Positions 30,125-42,473 are shown, counted from the stretch's first letter. The stretch is 64,000 nt of DNA from Climacium dendroides (GCA_950106755.1 CATNNA010000010.1:1364001-1428000); one strand, 5' to 3'. Program-made: numbers and translations. Notes: generated by a model from the letters alone, not told the origin.

Positions 30125-32957
30125 TGTGGGAATGAGATCCTACATGCTAGGCCTAGAACACTAGCATATGACGAGAAAATTCAAAAATTGTTCCCTTAAA
30201 AAGGAAAGTTTTTGAGTTCTCCTAGGAAGTTAGAGAAATTTAAGAAAACCAAATTTCCGGATCCGGGAAAATTTCATTAGGTCTAAAAACCTAATTCCGG
30301 AACCCTAGAAAGTTCCGGAAATCGGATGACGACGCCGGCCCTAAGAGCCGAAAACCAGATCCGTACTAGGAATAGGGTTTTGCCGCCAAAACCTGTTCCG
30401 TACATTCATCCGACTAACCGACTGTCTGGTCAGTATAAGAGGAGGACTGTAGCCGGCAGTGGGCACGAGTACTTCCTTGTTTTTCCTTCCACCTGTATTT
30501 TACATCTTCCTAGCTTTGTGAGAATTCCGGTAGATTGAGGGACTGTGTAAATTGTGATTGTGCAAGGGTTACCGGAGTGAAATTTTGTGAGCAGGAGAGT
30601 TAGGGAGAGATTGTGTGAGGTCTTTTTGTGAGAACGATGACTTCCAGGGCAAGCCGGTGCAAGCTGAAGGATTTGCCCGAGGATTTAGACGATGAGCTTC
30701 CGCCACCGCTGCCCCGGCCAAGGACTATTCTAGTGATGAAGGTAGTTTTGAAGGTTCCTACCGAGGAGGACCGGTTGGTGCGCCTGCGAGAGAACCTCAC
30801 CAACATGGGGTATGAGGGGCTCATGGAGGTTCTGTGGGGCATCAGGGAGGAGAGCCTGGTGTCTGACTTACTTTGTTCGGAAAGCGGTATCTTGGATACC
30901 ACCCTCCGGGCGAAACCAGAACTATGGTCGGTTAACACGTGGAGGGTCGTCTACAAGTTCCGGGAGGCGCTGAACAAGGTCATGGAGAAGAATCAGGAGG
31001 TTATGGAGGGCAAATTCTGGGCGCCTGCTAATCCGAAGGAAGGTCACCAGGTTTCCGACTTAGTGAATCCGGAATACCGGGATGTGATAGCATTCCTTAA
31101 TCCTATCTTCCATCCGACCAAGCCGTGGCGAGTGGTAGCGAAGGTAGCTTCTGCCATCTTAGGGAGCCTCCAAGGTAAAATGATGATGGATTTGGCAACC
31201 ATCATCCACAAGTTAATAGGGGTTCTTGTGCGTTCCCTCCGGTCGGGGAAGAAGGGTCAGAGTCCCCTTCCAGCGTACTTGTCCCATCTGTATGCTCATC
31301 ACTCCCTACTTAAAGCCAACGAGGAGAGTGCCTGCTAGGAGCTAGTTCAGCTCCAGTAGTACGGAGGAGAAGAACCCTCTCCTCAAGACGGACCGAATGA
31401 TGAGGAGACGGAGGACGAGGAGCCGCTCACTCCTCTAAAGAAGAAGCAACGACGAACTAGGATGCCGCCGGTAAATCTAACAAAAGATCCTCCCGCATCG
31501 GAGCCATTGGAGGAAGAAGTTCCGAAGCAGAAGACGAAGACCAAACTGGCCCCAGAAGAAGTTCGACCTTCTACACAGCAGGTTGGACCAGTGCAACTGC
31601 AAGCTGGTACCACTCAAGCCGAGGCTGGACCCTCCCAGTCCAGGATGATGGAGGTAGAGGAGGGAGATAGGACCCACATGCAACTAGGGGGGATGCCACA
31701 TGCAACTAGGAGGACATCTAGAAGATGGCCCAGCACTTGGTATGGCGGGCGGATGACCTCACGAAGCTCTACGAGAATTACAAAGGGGCTCTCAAGCGAG
31801 TGTGTCGGAAGATGGCACTAATTGATCGGAACGCCATCTTCCGGAGGACGGACTCATTGATGGCGGCGGAGCAACAAAACGGTCTCCTAATAGAGGAACG
31901 GAAGAAGCTAGTGACGGAGTTGGGAGCGTTACGCGTGGAGAACTAGATGTTGCGGGACCAAGTCCGGGATTCAGAATCCAAGTGCGTGGGATTAGAGAGC
32001 ACTCTATGCATAGCCCAGAAGACGGCTCGGCTCATAGAAGGGGACCACCGCTTGCAGATAGCGGCATTGTGTCAAGGTATAGTCCGGCTTCGGAGCTCTT
32101 TGGAAGTACCGGCGGATTGTATCAACAAAGCCTGGCTGTTCAAAGCCAACCTCGACGCAGCCGCCAACACAAGTCGGGTGCACATCATCAAGTGCTTATT
32201 GGAGCAGGCGAGATGGATGGATGCATCCCGGGCAAAGATGCGGGAGATGATGGAGTATTTGGCTCCCACCGAGTCGGAACCGGTCACTCTTTCTTCTCCC
32301 TCTGCGTAAACTTTGGTGGCTACGGAAGGCCATAACCTGGAACCTATGGTTACTGAAGTAGCGCCGGTGGTACCGGTTGATCCGAAACTTTCACCACCAC
32401 CCGGAAGGCCAGAAGGAGTGGACTGGGGAGCCGTGGTACCCCAAGGAAGCGAGGATCTACTTCCGGTAACCTCGACCATCGACCTGCCAAGTACTTCTCC
32501 GGAAGCTCACAATGGTCGAGTGGTACAATCTTCTCCTCGTTACAAGAAGACCCAGAAGGATTCCCGGGGCAGTCTGCGTTCAAATAGTTGGGACCCGGAG
32601 TGTAGACCGGAACCCCAACATCGTGGAGGTCCAGAGATGGAGACAAAGGGGTCCAAGTCTGTTTCCTCCGGGGAGTAGCCGGAAGGAGAAGAAGTTGGAT
32701 TTGCTAAAGGACTATGTTCTTCCCGAGGATCCGGATCCCGAGGAATAGTGTACAGTAACGTAGTGTAGTGGCAATACCGGAGTCCGGCCGTCAAAAACTG
32801 GAAAAATAGGATCTGGGATTTACCGAAAATCTAGCGGACCAGTAGGAATGTTTTGTAGGATTTTTTAGGATGATATTGGTCTTAGTATAAGTAGGGGTTT
32901 TGATGGCCTTTCTGTTCATTCGCATCCATTCCATAGTTTCAGCACTGTATCTTTTTG
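30125..32957 (+). mobile_element. LTR-D, left segment (split by the large TIR element)
   Basis: Starts TGTGGGAATGAGATCC directly after CCAAA (30120-30124). The right end of the same LTR is at 59567 (CGCTACA), followed by the second CCAAA (59568-59572). The left segment holds the ORF and ends with TATCTTTTTG (32948-32957); the right segment (58741-59567) continues from the second TATCTTTTTG. Joined length is 3660 bp, within the family range. Confidence 0.85.
30637..32748 (+). pseudogene. LTR-encoded coiled-coil protein (copy D)
   Basis: Starts MTSRASRCKLKDLPED. Divergent N-terminal half with recognisable blocks (RLRENLTNMGYEGL, WRVVYKF, EGKFWAPANPKEGHQV, KPWRVVAKVASAILGSL, YLSHLYAHHSLL). After TAG codons near 31338 and 31354 comes an acidic plus KKKQRRTR linker. 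A frameshift near 31720 leads into a long coiled coil (about 31725-32270), then a Pro/Ser tail. Further stops: TAG near 31946, TAA near 32309, TAG near 32678. It forms a third subfamily beside A/E and B/C/F. Function unknown. Confidence 0.55.
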
Positions 32958-32974
32958 AGCTTAATTCCAAAAGA

Positions 32975-32997
32975 CCTTATTCGTTAAAATGAGACAA
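32975..32997 (+). repeat. Left inverted repeat of the large element
   Basis: CCTTATTCGTTAAAATGAGA followed by CAA. Identity to the right copy is complete over 23 bp. AAAATGAGAC-type motifs are repeated just inside. Confidence 0.85.
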
Positions 32998-33605
32998 AAT
33001 GGTCATTTTGAGACTTAAAAAATTGAAAACCAAAGACCCATTTCACGAAGAGTTGTTGGACTCAATGATAAATAGAACTATTTTCTCAACATCAATAAGA
33101 AGTTGCATCTAAAGGCATAGAAGTGGTGATTTAATATGATGACAATCAATTTAATAATGCGATGGTTCTAAAGGTGCTTTTAAGGAAGTTAATCAAGCGA
33201 ATGAGTTCACTCCAAGTTAAGAAGCTTCGAGGAAACGTGTCATTTGCAATAGACTAGATCATTCACAGTGAAAACGAAAGAATCATTGAGTTTATTTATG
33301 ATTTTTCCTAATCCATGTGAAAACAATACAGTTCTTCATAGTAACATGTTGTAGCAAATCCTCTGTGTTCTAGTTTCTGTATATTTGCTAATCTATTTAT
33401 AGTAACTACAATATGTCCATACATACTCAATTTCGCTAAGTACTTACAATTCAATTATCATTCTACTCATGGTAAAATTAAGAGGCTACAAAATGGATGG
33501 ATTCTAAAACTTGTCTGACTTATGTGCACATTTTCTCTCATATTTTTTCAGGGATGTCCGATCCATCAATCTTTGCTGCTTCCATTGCTTGCACCTTTGC
33601 AAGCC
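32998..33605. other. Left subterminal noncoding DNA of the large element
   Basis: No clear gene. A possible plus-strand exon starts after TATTTTTTCAG (near 33551) with MSDPSIFAASIACTF and is cut by LTR-C. Its frame across the LTR-C site closes at a TAA soon after 37038. Confidence 0.35.
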
Positions 33606-34157
33606 TGTCGCAGCACAGAGTAAGCAATTTCCCTATTATACTCACAAAAATCACTCTAGAGTATAACAAAATGACCCTAAAGATCGAACCCACGAGATCC
33701 TGTGAAGTAGCTAACTCTAACAAGGAGCTAAACCCAATTAACCCTTAAATTCTAGTTTCCGGTTTTACCTCTGAAATCCGGAATCTTCAAAACCAACCAG
33801 AAGACTACGATCAGATTTTATCCTCAATCCGGTTTCGCTAATTTTCCGGTTCATTGATAAACTTCCTAACTTAGGCTTCTACAATTTCCGGTCCTAAGTG
33901 TCCTTCTAGGCAGATCCGTTCCGGTCCACCCTTCCGTATCCAGTTTAGTTTTGCCTCTATTTTACCATCAGAGGGTTCGCCGCTTGATTTTGAAAGTGGT
34001 AGGCCCACCACTCCTTCCGTGACTTATACTAGCTGAAGACCCACTTTCCTATCCACTAATCCCCTATCTAACTAGGATCCGGTTTGGTCCTCCCCAGCAA
34101 TCCGGATGGCAATCCGGATCACAGGTCACACAAAGACCCCCCGTACGATCCTCTCAT

Positions 34158-34168
34158 ACTACAACGAC
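34158..34168 (-). promoter_or_regulatory. Conserved tRNA-Asp-like block of LTR-C
   Basis: GTCGTTGTAGT on the minus strand, followed by GTGACCTG at about the same distance as in the other copies. Confidence 0.5.
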
Positions 34169-34625
34169 CTTGATGTTGAATCTGTTCTATACGAAGTTAG
34201 GTGGCTACAAGTGCATCCGTCCGTTCCAACCTCTACCGAACTCTTCCGTTTACCAACAATGGTGGCAAGACCTCACAGGAGTCAAGACACTCAACCGGAT
34301 TTCCCACCCAGGAGTTCTAGCGCAGCTAAGGAATCCCTCCCTATCCGCCTAGCCTAATCAACGGCTTTCTTATCCGGAATGTAAAGCTTTTGCAGATGCT
34401 GAGGAACTGGAATCCATTCCTAACTCTTCATAACCTACTCACATGTACTTAGAATCGAAAACATATATCAAGGGGAGAAACTCTACCAACACCTCCGTAC
34501 TCACCTTCCTATTCTGACTCCGTGCACTCTTGCCAACACTCGGGAAGAATACACAAAGCCAGGTCAATGGAAAGTACGCAAGGAAATGCCAAAAAGAACT
34601 CTCCCCGTCTCCAGCTCAAAGACTG

Positions 34626-34634
34626 TTTTATATA
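34626..34634 (-). promoter_or_regulatory. Second TATA box of LTR-C
   Basis: TATATAAAA in CTTTTTGTATATAAAACAGT (minus strand), 1.03 kb before the 3' end of the LTR, matching LTR-B. Confidence 0.55.
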
Positions 34635-34844
34635 CAAAAAGCAAAATGCAAAAAGTGAATACATGATTTCCGCCTCTGAAGGCGCTGACAATCCGGTCCT
34701 ACCTTATCCTAACCGGATTCCATTCCGGTTCCTACTTTATAATTTCTATTTTTACAACACATCCTATTCCATCTCATATACTCGGGATCCAATGGTAGGG
34801 CTCTCGTCAAATCTCTCCAACTACTCGAACACCTCAGATAGATT

Positions 34845-36434
34845 CTAGTTCCGTTCCCCATACGGAGGTGGAGCCGGGTGATCTTCCTCAATTTCCGGGG
34901 AGTCTAAATCGATCGGCTGCGGTCCGATTGAGGGCGTCTTCTTCTGTGCCCTACTTGACTGGGGCGTCTTGTCCTTTCCCGGTTCCTGAGTTGCCTCTTC
35001 CGGAAACAAGTCCGGAAGAGAAAGTTCAGAGAGTCGGACCGGAATCTCTGTCAACTTCTGGCTGCTCTCCACGATCCGGTCCGCTGACTCCTGTGCCTTG
35101 GATAGGAGCTTCTCCATCTGCTCCTCAAAATCGGTGAGAATGTGCACCACCCTTGTTCCGGATATCTTCTTGTCCTTGTGCACCTCCTCTTTGAACAGGC
35201 GCGCCTTGGTGACCGCAGCTCCGGGTCCTCCGAGCACATCCTTTACCTTTGCGGCCAGCCTCTTCATTTCCTCCGCCATCTCCCTTGTTGTGGTGGCGTT
35301 CTCGAGCAAGGTGAAAAGTTCGGCCTTGAGGGTGTCCAACTCATCGTACTACCGCTTGCTTTCCGCCTTTATCTTCCGAAGCTCATCCGGATTGATGACA
35401 CTCTCAGCTACCCGCTGCGGTAACTGATTGTCCGGTTCCGCTCCAATTAATTGCGCGATCTCCTCGAGCGTCTGCTTCTTAACTTCCCAATCCGCCCGGA
35501 TTCTGCAGAGTATCCTGACCAACTCGTCGAACGGATCTCCGGTTCCCGATCTGTACGGCACATCCGGTCCGACTGGAGTGTCCTCCTTGCGCGGCCGCGG
35601 GTGACCCGGAGGCGTTCCTCGATTCCGAGTTGGCGTGGTCTTCTGCCTCTTGGAGGTGAACGGTGGTTCCTCCTCTTCGTCTTCGTCTTCTTCTTCCTCC
35701 TCTTTGGTTTCGTTTTCGGAATCCGCTTTTTGGTCGGACTCGGATTCACCGTACTTCATGGTCCGCTCCTGGGCCTTCCATACCTTCAGCTCCACTTCCG
35801 TCAGCAATTCTTGTTGCTGGTAGAGGTGATACACATAAGGGCACAATGGGGTAGCCCTACTTCTCCCCACTCTTGTAGTAAGCTGGGACACCAGATCGAA
35901 AAAGATCCGGCCCCAATCTACTCTCCGGTTTCCGCTCAACGCTCCGAAGATTGTGTTACCCAAGGTGATAGTCAACCTGGTGGGCTTTTCCGGATGCAGA
36001 ACCGGAACAAGGAATTGGAGCAAGCGACGCTCCCGGTCATCGAGACAATCCTCTACCGCGTAGCCATCCTTCGGATTCACGACACTTCCGAACTTGCCCT
36101 GGATGAAATCATCCTTCCGGTCGGCAAGCCCAAGTCCTCCCGGTTGGAATCCGTATACGTCCCGCCACAACTCTTCGGTCCACTGGACCGGATTCCCTCT
36201 CAGGGTGTTATCGAATTGATTCAATACGCCACTCAGGATTTCCCTAATCATCCCCTCATCTTTGAACCCCCAAGGTTTCAAGGCTAATCCTTGACAACCC
36301 ATGGACGCTAAGTCCTTTCTGAGTTCTCCCTGTTCCGGTTCCTTGGTCGGCATGAGCGGAACTACCTTCCTCAGTTTTACTTCACTCGGGGGCGGGGTGC
36401 TAGAGCCTGGTCTCTTCCGGTTCAACCGCGGCAT
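34845..36434 (-). pseudogene. LTR-encoded coiled-coil protein (copy C, nearly intact)
   Basis: ATG at 36434 (MPRLNRKRPGSS). A single frame runs to 34845, broken only by a TAG at 35349-35351, where copy B has CAG (SKR-stop-YDE against SKRQHDE), and ending at a TAG where copy B has CGG (GERN-stop against GERNRN). Order: basic N-terminus; LRKDLASMGCQGL; NPVQWTEELWRDVYGF; NPKDGYAVEDCLDDRERR; PTRLTITLGNTIFGALSG; CPYVYHLYQQQELL; acidic Glu/Asp run; KRQKTTPTRNRGTPPGHPRP; conserved 'IRADWEVKK'; coiled coil to about 35080; Pro-rich tail. The best guide to the ancestral protein, roughly 550 aa. No enzyme motif, zinc knuckle or protease site is seen. Confidence 0.7.
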
Positions 36435-36741
36435 GAGGGCGGCTCTACCCGGTTTCACTCTCTACTGACCTAACAAGGGAGCACTCACACTTTTCCACTC
36501 CACCTGCAAACCACCCTCCTCGCGTGCTCACAATCTTAGTCTCTCACTGTTCCGTATCCGCCCGCGCTCAAGTCTCACCCTCTTACGCCCGGAGGCGATC
36601 TCTCCGTCTCACACCTCTCACTCACTACCTGTCCCTCTTGTACTTTCTCCCCTAGCCACTGTAAACGGAAAAACGTCAGGCGCTAAGACAAGAAACGACA
36701 ACACGTGAAAGCCAGAGACCTGAAAATAGGCAGAGCTAGGC

Positions 36742-36749
36742 TTTATATA
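36742..36749 (-). promoter_or_regulatory. TATA box of the LTR-C ORF promoter
   Basis: TATATAAA (minus strand) in GACTATATAAAGCCTAGC, 308 bp upstream of the ORF, same position as in LTR-B. Confidence 0.6.
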
Positions 36750-37378
36750 GTCTTGACGCCCTGGACTGGTCATTATGACCGGTCGGGTATCCGGTCCGAT
36801 TCTTGACATCCGGTTCTCTCCAATCCAGTCGAGGAGGATCCGGTCAAAAATCCATTCCGGTTGAGATTCTAATCCGATCCGTTTCTGCCTAAAACCGGAT
36901 TAGTTCCGTAAGGTCCTTTTGTGACTATTTTTGATTTATTTCTCTCTTTTTAGATGGATCCGGATACCTATTTCTAGTTTCCGTTCTACTTAAAAAGGTA
37001 AACAAAGAAAATCAAAAATATGAGTTTGTCACAAAGCCCTCGTAGGATATCCTCGCGCCTCAAAGGATAATGCGACCGACCCCGACTATCAGAAGTATCC
37101 CAATCATTCAAACTCTACGTAGCCCTGGCTTTCCGCTTTGGCCTTCGGATGCTTTCGGGAACCTCCAAAGCAAAATGAGATTTTGGACCTTTGAGGGGCG
37201 GCCTTGGTAGAACCGGTTTAGGGTTTAGGTCTACAACTACAACCTTGGTAGATTTTGAGCCCATACTTTGTCTCTGCTCTCTGACAATTCTTTATCGAAG
37301 AAGACTATCCGATGACGGCGTTCGCCTTGCTCCCCGAGACTTCAAATGAGGTGATGGATTACCATCAAACGAAATTTT

Positions 37379-37885
37379 TCAAAACGAAACAGTCTTCCCG
37401 TGAAGTAAAATCTCCTTATCTCCCTTTAGAAGTGGATCTGATTCCACTCCAACAATGGGGATAGATGCTAACGGAGTTGAAGTTTGAACATCATCCTCGA
37501 GCTGAGGATATCTCACAACGTTGTCGACCGAGAGCTTTAGTTTCCAACTTGTGGGAGTGCCCATGCACGAAGTTGGTGATGCGGATCGTCCGTGGCTCGA
37601 GGACATGCGCTTCAACAGCGACAGAGAACAGATAGGAGTCCTTCCGAGTCCACGACTCGGGGGACTGTCCACAACGCCGTCCTCAATATCACCCTTTGAA
37701 TAGTCGATGGTAGCCGACGCGGCATCCGTGGCAGAGCGCAACATGTAGGGCTTAGAGAAGGGAGCCGTTTCACAGCTTCCACCATCGGATTTGGAGTCAC
37801 TCGAAAGTGCCTTTTCCGATCCAGAGAGGAGGCTCCTTGTGATTTTTGTCTTCACAAGTGATCCCAAAAAGCGAACACCTTTGAC
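37379..37885 (-). CDS. Ser-rich unknown exon in the large element
   Basis: Open exon beginning after a good acceptor (ATTTAGTGCAG at about 37886-37896) with VKGVRFLGSLVKTKITRSLL and ending at a stop at 37379. Composition is Ser/Pro/Asp-rich with a SPTSCMGTPTSWKLKL segment. It lies just downstream, on the same strand, of the HAD-like coding region, which ends in its own stop at 38158. It may be a separate gene or an alternative 3' exon. No family recognised. Confidence 0.4.
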   Translation of the reverse strand, partial: VKGVRFLGSLVKTKITRSLLSGSEKALSSDSKSDGGSCETAPFSKPYMLRSATDAASATIDYSKGDIEDGVVDSPPSRGLGRTPICSLSLLKRMSSSHGRSASPTSCMGTPTSWKLKLSVDNVVRYPQLEDDVQTSTPLASIPIVGVESDPLLKGDKEILLHGKTVSF

Positions 37886-38157
37886 CTGCACTAAATAATT
37901 ATTAATAAGCTCAATTCTTGCCTTCTGCATCAATCAAATAGCACTTCGAGGGCATACAAATTCTTAAACATTGAGCCAGAAGATGATTTAAAAAAAAAGG
38001 GTTTCATATATTAATTACAAAGAATGGTCATTTACTTGAAATACATAGTACAAAATGCTTGGATCCCTGCATGCTCAATCACACGGAAGTGTAAACTCTA
38101 AGTCGAAGTGTAAACTCTACGGCGACGCGTCTCTACACGTAGACCTACTGCGGAAAG

Positions 38158-38961
38158 CTAGTATGAGTAATTCATGACCTTCACGGACTCTTTCATGCCC
38201 TCAATGATATCTTGGAAGGCATGGTCATTGGGATCGGGCGGGTCTAACCCGATCCGATTCTCATTGACGTATTGTTGCATCCCGTCGTCCGGAAAGTTGG
38301 AATGCAACCTCCAGAGCCAAGGGAGCAGCTCGCCCATGAGCACGTCGTCCCTCCGCTTGGAATGACTCCAAGTCTTGAGGAACAAGGCATTCCCATTATC
38401 ATTGCAAATATTCTTTTCAAAAGAATCATCAATGAGAAGGGTATTCTGATCGTTAAAGAACGGGCCTTGACTATGAACGGTGAACAGGCCATCCTCAAAA
38501 ATCTTCAAGCAGAACACTTTGTTTCTGCAATGGAAGAACTTTCCAGAAGTGACTTCTACCTTCGAACACTGCTCCTGGCCTAGTATATCGAAGGGGGACC
38601 TGCAATTGTTGAACAGGTGCCCAGCAATCGGTTCTGCATTATACTTCATCATGGTAGACCACACAATGACCCTATGCGCAATTTCCGACACCTGCTGCAA
38701 GAATTCCTTGACATTCTGTCTAGCGAATACTACTTTCGATCCGACGACAGTTGGGTACCGATGGCTAAGAACGTTGTCTTCAAGCCTATAAGACTTCAAT
38801 TTATTAGCATACGACCTCGGCATGCTCTGGCAAAGCACGCCGTTCAGGTCTAAGACAATATTCAGCCATTTTCTCCGTGGCGGAGGCATCAAAGGACGCA
38901 AGCTCGTTCGCAAGTGTGGGAATCCGGAATCCAGAAACGGATCAATAATACAAGAAGTAGG
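38158..38961 (-). pseudogene. FCP1/HAD-like phosphatase gene in the large element, 3' part (interrupted by LTR-E)
   Basis: Open frame from the LTR-E junction to a stop at 38158. HAD/FCP1 signature: IVLDLNGVLC (motif I, DxNG rather than DxDG), VIVWSTMMKYN (motif II region, Ser/Thr), NTLLIDDSFEKN (motif IV, DD). These are typical of plant FCP1-homology (NIF-type) proteins, which remove phosphate from protein Ser/Thr; activity with DLNG is uncertain. The exon continues on the far side of LTR-E (42504-42474) in frame once one 5-bp target copy is removed. This copy has no internal stop apart from the insertion, unlike the distant relative at 5957. Confidence 0.65.
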
Positions 38962-39345
38962 TGCGAAAAATTAAAAAAAAATAAAAAAAAATAATAGTTA
39001 GAGTGTGATTTTTGGACCAGATAGCTTGAATTAGAAAATAAGCGTTCCGGCACAACCCGTAACCAAAACTTATCCGGATCCGGAATCCGGACTCATCCGG
39101 AACACAGGAACCTATTGTATAGGTCTCGTAGCTATGGAAGTAGGATACCGTTAATACAACGGACCTGTAGCCGTTGTCCTTAAGCCCGTAGAAAGACAGT
39201 TTAGTACTTAAGCTGTCTTCCTAGGGTTTTCTCTTTACTTTCCTATTCTGTGTTCCTGAGACTGTTTGTATGAGTAGTTGAGAGAAAGAGTGGTGAGTTA
39301 GCGACTGAAGTAGAACTACTTTTCCCTCGTTCTCACTTAGATCTT

Positions 39346-41294
39346 ATGGCATCCGGACCAGTATGGAAGGTAGCGGTATCTGCCCGGGTTATCTCTCCGG
39401 CCATTCCGGATAGCCCGGAACTACACAAGCAGTTAGAGGAGGACTTAACTAAGTTAGGATGTGTCGGTCTACTACACCGACTATGGAACCTCAAGAGTGA
39501 AGAGATGATTCAAGAGCTACTTCACGGTGTTCCAAATTAGTATGAGCTCACTTTGAGAGGGCGACCAGTCACGTGGACCGAGGACATCTGGGCGGACGTC
39601 TATCAGTTCCGGAAGAGTGGGAACGGTTTAGCATCAAGGACGGACCGTTTTGTAGCTGGGAAGTTCACTGGGTCTGCAAACCCTAAGGACGGATTCGCTA
39701 TCAGCGAGTGCAAGGACGAGAGACATAGGCGGATACTAGAGTTTCTGATTCCAATCTTGTATCCGGAAAAGCCAAAGCGGGTTACTATTACGGTGGCCAA
39801 TACTATCTTTGGGGCTATGGAGAATCGGGTAGTGCACTTGGGTAGGGTCATAGCCGGGATAGTGGCTAAATTAGCGGATCATGTGACCTGAGCAAAGGCG
39901 AGTCCAGTTAGCACCTACCTGTTTCATCTGTACCATCAACAGGAACTTTTGAGTGCGGCGGAAGTAATCCAGTATGACACCGGAAAGACGCTCCTGTCAT
40001 ACGGACTTTCTGGAGAGGAAGCGGAAGATCCGGTCGAGTCTGATCCGGAGGAACTTCCCGAGGAACGTCTGACCGATCCGAGGACCAAGAAGAGGAAGTC
40101 AACCGATCCGGGGTCGAGAATCAAGCCACAGACGATGGAGAAGGGGGAATCCAGCAAAGGACCTGAAATGGAAACAGAATCCGCATTTTTCAATGCGGGG
40201 CTCGAGTGGATACGTGAAGCCAAGGTACTCCACGACGAGTTGTCAGATTTGGTGATAGATACCACGGAAGTGTTGAAGGTGGATCCGGATCAGATCGTGG
40301 AAGTTGTCAAGCGACTGCCCAAACCGAAGGATCTGAAGAAGAGGGAGGAGCGGATCCAGGAGTTGGAGGCGGAACGGAACCTACTCCAGACCCGAGTGAA
40401 TTGGGCGGAAGGGGAAATGGTAGCTGCAAAAGAGAAAGAGAAAGAGGCTCTCGCTCTAGTCAAGAATCTAACCGGAGCAGTCAACATTAAAGCCGACATC
40501 ATCACAAAAGCTGCCTTGTTTGACTCGAAGATGATATCGGAAGGCCACATTACCGGAACCAAGGTAGTTACCATCCTCGTAGACTTCACAGCGAGGATAG
40601 AGCGAGTTTTGAAGGAGATCCAGAAGTTACTGGCGGCCATCGACCCAAACCATGCGATGGATTTCTCCACCTTTCCGAAACTTCCTTTTGTCGCAAGTAC
40701 CCTAGGGAAACTAGTGGCGGATCATGCAACCCGGATGGAGGGTCTGAGGGGGATACTCACACCAGCCGAGCCTTCCGCCAGTAAGATACGGATGACAGAG
40801 TTGAATTTGAGGCCAGCCTCGGAACCAGAACCGGAGTCTAGCGTGAAAACGGTTCCGGTGCCATCTAAGTTCTCAACCCCGAAAGTTCCCAAGTCCCAAA
40901 CAATGCCGAACTTGATGACCGGATCATTGAAGGTTCGGGACAGCAAGTTAGGGGAGATCTCATCAACCGGATCGGTGGGATGACCAATCCGGCTCGGACT
41001 AATCCGAAAGGATTTGTGCACATGCAAGAGACCACGCCAGAGAAAGGAAGCGAACCCGCAACATTGGAGGATACAACACCAGAGAAGGAGAAGGAAGTTC
41101 AAGTCATTGAAGATTCTGAGGAGGAGAGTGCCCACTCCACTTCCGGAACCGAAGGCGACAGCGATCCGTCTCCCGCAACGCGCCATATCCAAACTCGAGC
41201 CACAGCAAAAACTACGCCAGCAAAGAATACGAAGGGGACGCCTACCAGCCAAGCGGGGAGCCGTTTAAAGAAAGGACGAAAGCCAAAACATTAG
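39346..41294 (+). pseudogene. LTR-encoded coiled-coil protein (copy E)
   Basis: ATG 39346 (MASGPVWKVAVSARV). Blocks: LEEDLTKLGCVGLL, PVTWTEDIWADVYQF, NPKDGFAISECKDERH, PKRVTITVANTIFGAM, TYLFHLYHQQELL. Breaks: TAG at 39538 (CAG in copies B/C), TGA near 39889, and a frameshift near 40980. Coiled coil about 40320-40470 and 40560-40640. The C-terminal tail is Glu/Ser- then Lys-rich, ending SRLKKGRKPKH, much like copy A. Function unknown. Confidence 0.6.
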
Positions 41295-41999
41295 GGTTGG
41301 TAGAAGAAGAAGTATAGGATCCAGAATGTGGTTCCGAGCATGGACCCGGTTTCTGAAATCTTAGGCAGATAGTCAGGAAATCCGGTAATCTCGGACGGCA
41401 GTTAGGAATCTTTCCGGATATTCCGGGAGGTTCAGGGATTGGTGGTCTGGATTTCCGGGTTTCCTTTTCAGGCTTTTAGGAGTTGACTTTGGATTTTTGT
41501 ATTAGTATTTTAAAGGCAGGCAAGTTAGTTGTCGGCCATTCCATCCTACTCCACTCGATTTTAGTGCTTTCACGTATGTATTACAATTTTCTTTTCTTAA
41601 TCTAAGCCAGCCAGGATACCTTTAGCTACACTTTTGCTTAGACAGGGTCTTTTTGGCTGAGTGTATGTATAGGTGTGTGATCTGGTACTGGAGAAAGAGA
41701 AGGGAGGGAGAGAAGGAATCCGGATCTTGAGCCACGGATCTCTTGGTATTGAGTTGAGTAGGAGGAATGCGAACTAAGTAAGGGAGTGTAAGTGTGACGT
41801 GCTTTTAAATTGCCGGAACGGCAATCCGGGTAAGAGAGTAGAGGGCCCTGCGAGTCCAGAACCAAGAGGGTTCTGTGCGGAGATAAGCAACCGCCAAAGG
41901 AAAAGAACTCCCGCTACTCCGGAAAGTCTACCAACCTCCCCCTGGGTATATTATCTTCCCCTTGAAACTCTATTCCTTGGGATCTATGAATTCGGATCC

Positions 42000-42058
42000 G
42001 TCGTTGTAGTAAAGAGAGGTGTGAGAATTGCTTTGTGTGACCTGATTCCGGATCGACC
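42000..42058 (+). promoter_or_regulatory. Conserved tRNA-Asp-like block of LTR-E
   Basis: GTCGTTGTAGT at 42000-42010, GTGACCTGATTCCGGATC from about 42040. Confidence 0.5.
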
Positions 42059-42473
42059 AATCCGGAAACTGTGAGAGGATACTCCCTCCCTCTCCCTACA
42101 GCTGTGTTGTCTTGGGTGTGTTGTTTAGTAGATTTAGAGTATAGAGAGGATATTGCACAAGTGGTGAGTCCCCACCCCTTTCTAGATCAAGGGCGGACCC
42201 TCTGAGGGTAAAACAGAGGCAACAAAAACCAGTGACGGAAGGGAGACAGAACTAAGTTCCGGGTGTGTTCGGATCCGGAACGGAATCCGGAATGTACTAA
42301 GTTTCCGGAACGAAATAGGGTAAGTGAAAGAAAGTGGATTAAGTGAGTAGTCACGATCTGGATACTTCTAACTCAATCGATATCTTACTAGAAGTTCCCT
42401 GGAACGATAATTCGTGTCATCTTGCAACCATTTGTCGTTGTAAGGATACTTACGGCTAACTGCGCGTACGACA

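Larger units (their letters stand above)
33606..37033 (-). mobile_element. LTR-C: 3.43-kb solo LTR with internal ORF
   Basis: On the minus strand it begins TGTGACAAACTCA (37033) and ends CTGTGCTGCGACA (33606). A perfect 5-bp duplication AAGCC flanks it (33601-33605, 37034-37038). Very similar to LTR-B over its whole length, including both TATA boxes, the ORF and the conserved 3' blocks (GTCGTTGTAGT 34168-34158; CAGAGGGTTCGCCGC block near 33970; GTGGGTTCGATC near 33690). Inserted in the large TIR element. Confidence 0.88.
38962..42473 (+). mobile_element. LTR-E: 3.51-kb solo LTR with internal ORF
   Basis: Begins TGCGAAAAATTAAA, ends TGCGCGTACGACA. Flanks GTAGG (38957-38961) and GTAAG (42474-42478) form a 5-bp duplication with one difference. 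The host HAD-like exon reads in frame through the empty site, which independently fixes both ends. Contains ORF 39346-41294, a TATTTTAAA box near 41506, GTCGTTGTAGT at 42000, and the GCGGACCCTCTGAGGGTAAAAC block near 42190. Related most closely to LTR-A by its basic protein tail. Confidence 0.82.

Noticed and set aside
35451..36287. Long plus-strand ORF opposite the LTR-C protein
   Set aside because: Antisense shadow of the conserved minus-strand ORF; equivalent shadows occur opposite copies B and F.
38915..38930. Alternative left end of LTR-E at TGTGGGAATCC (resembles the LTR-D start)
   Set aside because: The HAD-like frame continues through this point up to 38961 and closes correctly across the 38957/42474 junction, so this is host coding DNA.
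39538..39540. Recoded TAG (Gln) as an alternative genetic code
   Set aside because: TAG, TAA and TGA all occur as in-frame breaks together with frameshifts, and the positions differ between copies. Decay explains this better than recoding.
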